Assembly (NCBI GenBank): GCA_900548485.1
Contig: URKL01000064.1
Location: forward strand, 1 to 8,851
Length of the DNA stretch: 8,851 nucleotides
Source: an uncultured Succinatimonas sp.
GTDB taxonomy: Bacteria; Pseudomonadota; Gammaproteobacteria; Enterobacterales; Succinivibrionaceae
Direction of reading: 5' to 3'
Shown: piece by piece, positions 6,863-8,851 of the stretch
Layout of the letters: each line of letters starts with the position of its first letter
Numbering within the stretch: position 1 is the stretch's first letter
The notes under the pieces: generated by a model
The model's input: the letters and a program-made list of their open reading frames with translations, nothing else
What the model was told of the DNA's origin: nothing
Databases searched by the model: none
Program-made: the position numbers and the translations under genes

Positions 6863-6892
6863 TTGCGGGAAAGCTCATATTGCGAGCATAAT
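6863..6892 (+). promoter_or_regulatory. Candidate hldD promoter
   Basis: TTGCGG (6863-6868) and CATAAT (6887-6892) are spaced by 18 bp and resemble a sigma-70 promoter with a good -10 and a weak -35. An overlapping alternative is TTGTAT (6853-6858) with CATATT (6876-6881) at 17 bp. Either gives a leader of about 90-100 bases before hldD. I do not see the heat-shock -10 (CCCCAT) known upstream of E. coli hldD. Confidence 0.3.
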
Positions 6893-6989
6893 ACAATGAA
6901 CAGTAAAAACATTTAAAACTAAATAAGCTGATGTAGCTAGATTGATGTATTGATTAGTTGCTGATTGCTAGATAAACAAGGACGATATT

Positions 6990-7949
6990 ATGATCATTGT
7001 TACTGGTGGAGCCGGATTTATAGGTTCAAATATTGTAAAAAGATTAAACGATAAAGGCATTAACGATATTTTAGTCGTTGATCATTTAAAAGATGGTCAT
7101 AAGTTTACAAATTTGGCTGATTTAGATATCGCTGACTATATGGATAGAGCAGATTTTTTAGCTTTAATCGAAGATGAGGTAGCTTTTGATGCTCGCTATG
7201 GTTGCCATAATATTGAAGCAATTTTTCATGAGGGCGCATGTTCTGCCACTACCGAGTGGGATGGTCAGTATATTATGAAGAATAATTATGAATACACTGT
7301 TAAAGTTTTTGAATTTGCTGTGTCTCATAGAATTCCCTTTATGTATGCGTCTTCTGCTTCAACTTATGGTGGAGGCAGTGTTTATGTTGAAGATCGTAAA
7401 TATGAGTGCCCTTTGAATGTTTATGGTTATTCTAAGTTTTTATTTGATGAGTATGTACGTAAACGTATTTCAAAGATTAAATCACAGGTTGTAGGACTTA
7501 GATATTTTAATGTTTATGGACCAAGAGAAAACCATAAAGGTTCTATGGCTAGTGTGGCTTTTCATCTTAACAATCAAATGTTAAGAGGAGAAAATCCTAA
7601 ATTATTTGCAGGTTGTGATGGTTATGGGAATGGCGGGCAGATGCGAGACTTCGTTTATGTTGGCGATGTTGCTGATGTAAATATTTGGTTCTGGGAACAT
7701 AAGGGAGCATCTGGTATTTACAATTGTGGTACTGGTAGAGCAGAACCATTTTTAAATATTGCTAAAGCAGTAATTGTCTATCATGGACATGGAGAAGTGG
7801 AGTTTATTCCTTTCCCTGAGCATTTAAAGGGTCATTATCAATCCTTTACTCAAGCAGATTTAACTAAGTTAAGAGCAACTGGTTGTGATATTAAATTTAA
7901 GACTGTCTCTGAGGGTGTCAGTGAGTATCTTAAATGGTTGAATAAATAG
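6990..7949 (+). CDS. hldD: ADP-L-glycero-D-manno-heptose 6-epimerase (HldD/RfaD)
   Basis: HldD converts ADP-D-glycero-D-manno-heptose to ADP-L-glycero-D-manno-heptose, the donor used by both heptosyltransferases encoded here. The 319-aa protein is an extended short-chain dehydrogenase/reductase. The Rossmann motif GGAGFIG lies at 6-12, and [14 protein letters not shown] at 79-92. The active site comprises Ser121 in [10 protein letters not shown] and Tyr145/Lys149 in YGYSK. Lys183 lies in [14 protein letters not shown], and [13 protein letters not shown] follows at about 219-231. Compared with E. coli HldD, short insertions occur near residues 66-73 and around [10 protein letters not shown] (209-218). 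AAGGA stands seven bases before the ATG. The stop codon TAG overlaps the glpG GTG by one base, so the two genes should be co-transcribed. Confidence 0.98.
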   Translation: MIIVTGGAGFIGSNIVKRLNDKGINDILVVDHLKDGHKFTNLADLDIADYMDRADFLALIEDEVAFDARYGCHNIEAIFHEGACSATTEWDGQYIMKNNYEYTVKVFEFAVSHRIPFMYASSASTYGGGSVYVEDRKYECPLNVYGYSKFLFDEYVRKRISKIKSQVVGLRYFNVYGPRENHKGSMASVAFHLNNQMLRGENPKLFAGCDGYGNGGQMRDFVYVGDVADVNIWFWEHKGASGIYNCGTGRAEPFLNIAKAVIVYHGHGEVEFIPFPEHLKGHYQSFTQADLTKLRATGCDIKFKTVSEGVSEYLKWLNK

Positions 7950-8803
7950 TGGAAGAGTTTTTTTTCGAGGTATGCCTGCTACCTAAAGCGCAGGCTTTAA
8001 ATTTTACTGATTATTTAAACACTATAAATATAAAAGCTCATTGTAAAGACTCAATAAATGGAAAATGGCTTGTTTATGTAAATACTCAAGAAGATGTTTA
8101 TAAGGCTAAGCGCGAGCTTTTTTCTTATGCTCAGAGTCCATATGCTAAACGATATGTACAGGCTTCTTGGCAAAGACGAAGAACCATTGCAAAGGATCGA
8201 GAATTAGGTTTAGGCTTTTTTAGAGCTCTAAATTGGGATCCTTTTTCTTTTACTTCTATTATTGAGATAATTTGTGTCTTATTTTTTATCTGCCAGCTGT
8301 TTTTCCAAAATCAGATGCTAGATTATTTTTCTTTGACTAAATATATCGAGCTTTCTAAGCCTTGGGAATATTATCGTTTGATATCTCCGGCATTTTTGCA
8401 TTTTGGTATAGTTCATATAGCATTTAACTTGGTAATGTGGGAGTCTTTGGCAAGACCAATTGAACATAATTTAGGCAAGGTGAAATTATTTTCTGTTTTT
8501 GTAAGCGTAGTTCTTATAAGTAATGTTCTTCAGTTAGCATTTTTGCCTCCTTATGCAGTCTTTGGTGGCTTATCAGGGGCTGTTTATGGGGTGATTGGTT
8601 TTGCAGGAATTTTGTCATCTAATAAAAATTTTGCGTATAGATTAAATATTCCTCGGGGACTCTTAAGTGTCAGTATTATTTTTGTGCTTTTAGGTTTTGT
8701 GATTAATGACTCTTTAGCTAATTTCTGTCATTTAGGAGGTTTAGTTGTGGGAGTGATGTTAGGTTTATTTGAGATCTACCGTAATCATAAAAATAAAGCT
8801 TAA
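7949..8803 (+). CDS. glpG: Rhomboid intramembrane serine protease GlpG
   Basis: GlpG is an inner-membrane rhomboid protease that cleaves transmembrane segments of substrate proteins with a Ser-His dyad. The 284-aa protein has the GlpG layout: a cytoplasmic N-terminal domain (about 1-95, including ASWQ at 72-75), then several transmembrane helices. His151, His156 and Asn160 (HFGIVHIAFN) form the oxyanion region. The catalytic Ser209 is in GGLSG (206-210) and the catalytic His261 in NFCHLGGL. The only possible start is the GTG at 7949: an in-frame TAA lies at 7943-7945 and no ATG follows until residue 123. No Shine-Dalgarno is visible, so translation probably depends on coupling to hldD. A run of eight T follows the start (7958-7965). 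In E. coli glpG sits with glpE and glpR, so this location differs. Natural substrates are unknown. Confidence 0.93.
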   Translation: MEEFFFEVCLLPKAQALNFTDYLNTINIKAHCKDSINGKWLVYVNTQEDVYKAKRELFSYAQSPYAKRYVQASWQRRRTIAKDRELGLGFFRALNWDPFSFTSIIEIICVLFFICQLFFQNQMLDYFSLTKYIELSKPWEYYRLISPAFLHFGIVHIAFNLVMWESLARPIEHNLGKVKLFSVFVSVVLISNVLQLAFLPPYAVFGGLSGAVYGVIGFAGILSSNKNFAYRLNIPRGLLSVSIIFVLLGFVINDSLANFCHLGGLVVGVMLGLFEIYRNHKNKA

Positions 8804-8851
8804 TTTATAAAAAAACTCTCAGATTATAGGGGTAAGTCGCGGATGCTCGTT
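8804..8851. other. Right edge after glpG; unresolved
   Basis: No terminator hairpin is visible after glpG. The last 30 bases are less AT-rich. An ATG at 8843 preceded by AGGGG could start another plus-strand gene, and minus-strand frames running in from the edge could equally be the end of a convergent gene. The stretch is too short to choose. Confidence 0.3.

Larger units (their letters stand above)
6700..6989. other. Divergent intergenic region between waaF and hldD
   Basis: This spacer must hold the promoters of both the waaF-waaA and hldD-glpG units. It contains four perfect or near-perfect palindromes at 6708-6719, 6723-6738, 6761-6773 and 6787-6796. On the hldD side, short direct repeats occur in the leader: TGATGTA at 6929-6935 and 6943-6949, and GCTAGAT at 6936-6942 and 6967-6973. 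I see no small gene or structured RNA family. On the waaF side there is no clear -35/-10 pair. Confidence 0.5.

Overview
The window reads as ordinary chromosome from an AT-rich gammaproteobacterium. Nine complete protein genes are visible, and most products align well with Escherichia coli or Haemophilus influenzae proteins recalled from memory. The pairing of an OpsX-type heptosyltransferase with a Kdo kinase is a Haemophilus/Pasteurella-like trait. The exact family cannot be fixed from this window; an AT-rich relative such as Succinivibrionaceae, Pasteurellaceae or Orbaceae would fit. I see no tRNA, rRNA, CRISPR array, insertion sequence or phage gene.

Layout: mutM (+) ends 12 bp from the end of coaD (-). 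coaD lies just downstream of an opsX-type heptosyltransferase I gene (-). A 463-bp divergent intergenic region holding a long inverted repeat leads to kdkA (+), followed by a small flavodoxin-fold NAD(P)H oxidoreductase gene (+). That gene ends 18 bp from the end of waaA (-), which follows waaF (-) in an apparent two-gene operon. A 290-bp divergent region rich in palindromes separates waaF from hldD (+), whose stop codon overlaps the GTG start of glpG (+) by one base. The outer edges (1-172 and 8804-8851) contain no complete gene.

Function: five genes build the LPS inner core. HldD makes ADP-L-glycero-D-manno-heptose, WaaA adds Kdo to lipid A, KdkA phosphorylates that Kdo, the OpsX-type enzyme adds heptose I and WaaF adds heptose II. 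By analogy with H. influenzae this predicts a single phosphorylated Kdo. CoaD (coenzyme A synthesis) and MutM (8-oxoguanine repair) are the usual neighbours of waaA in enterobacteria, here separated from it by kdkA, opsX and the oxidoreductase. GlpG is a rhomboid intramembrane protease.

I found no undescribed multi-gene system. The points most worth a second look are the tandem palindromes against the waaF start, the inverted repeat before kdkA, and the hldD-glpG coupling.
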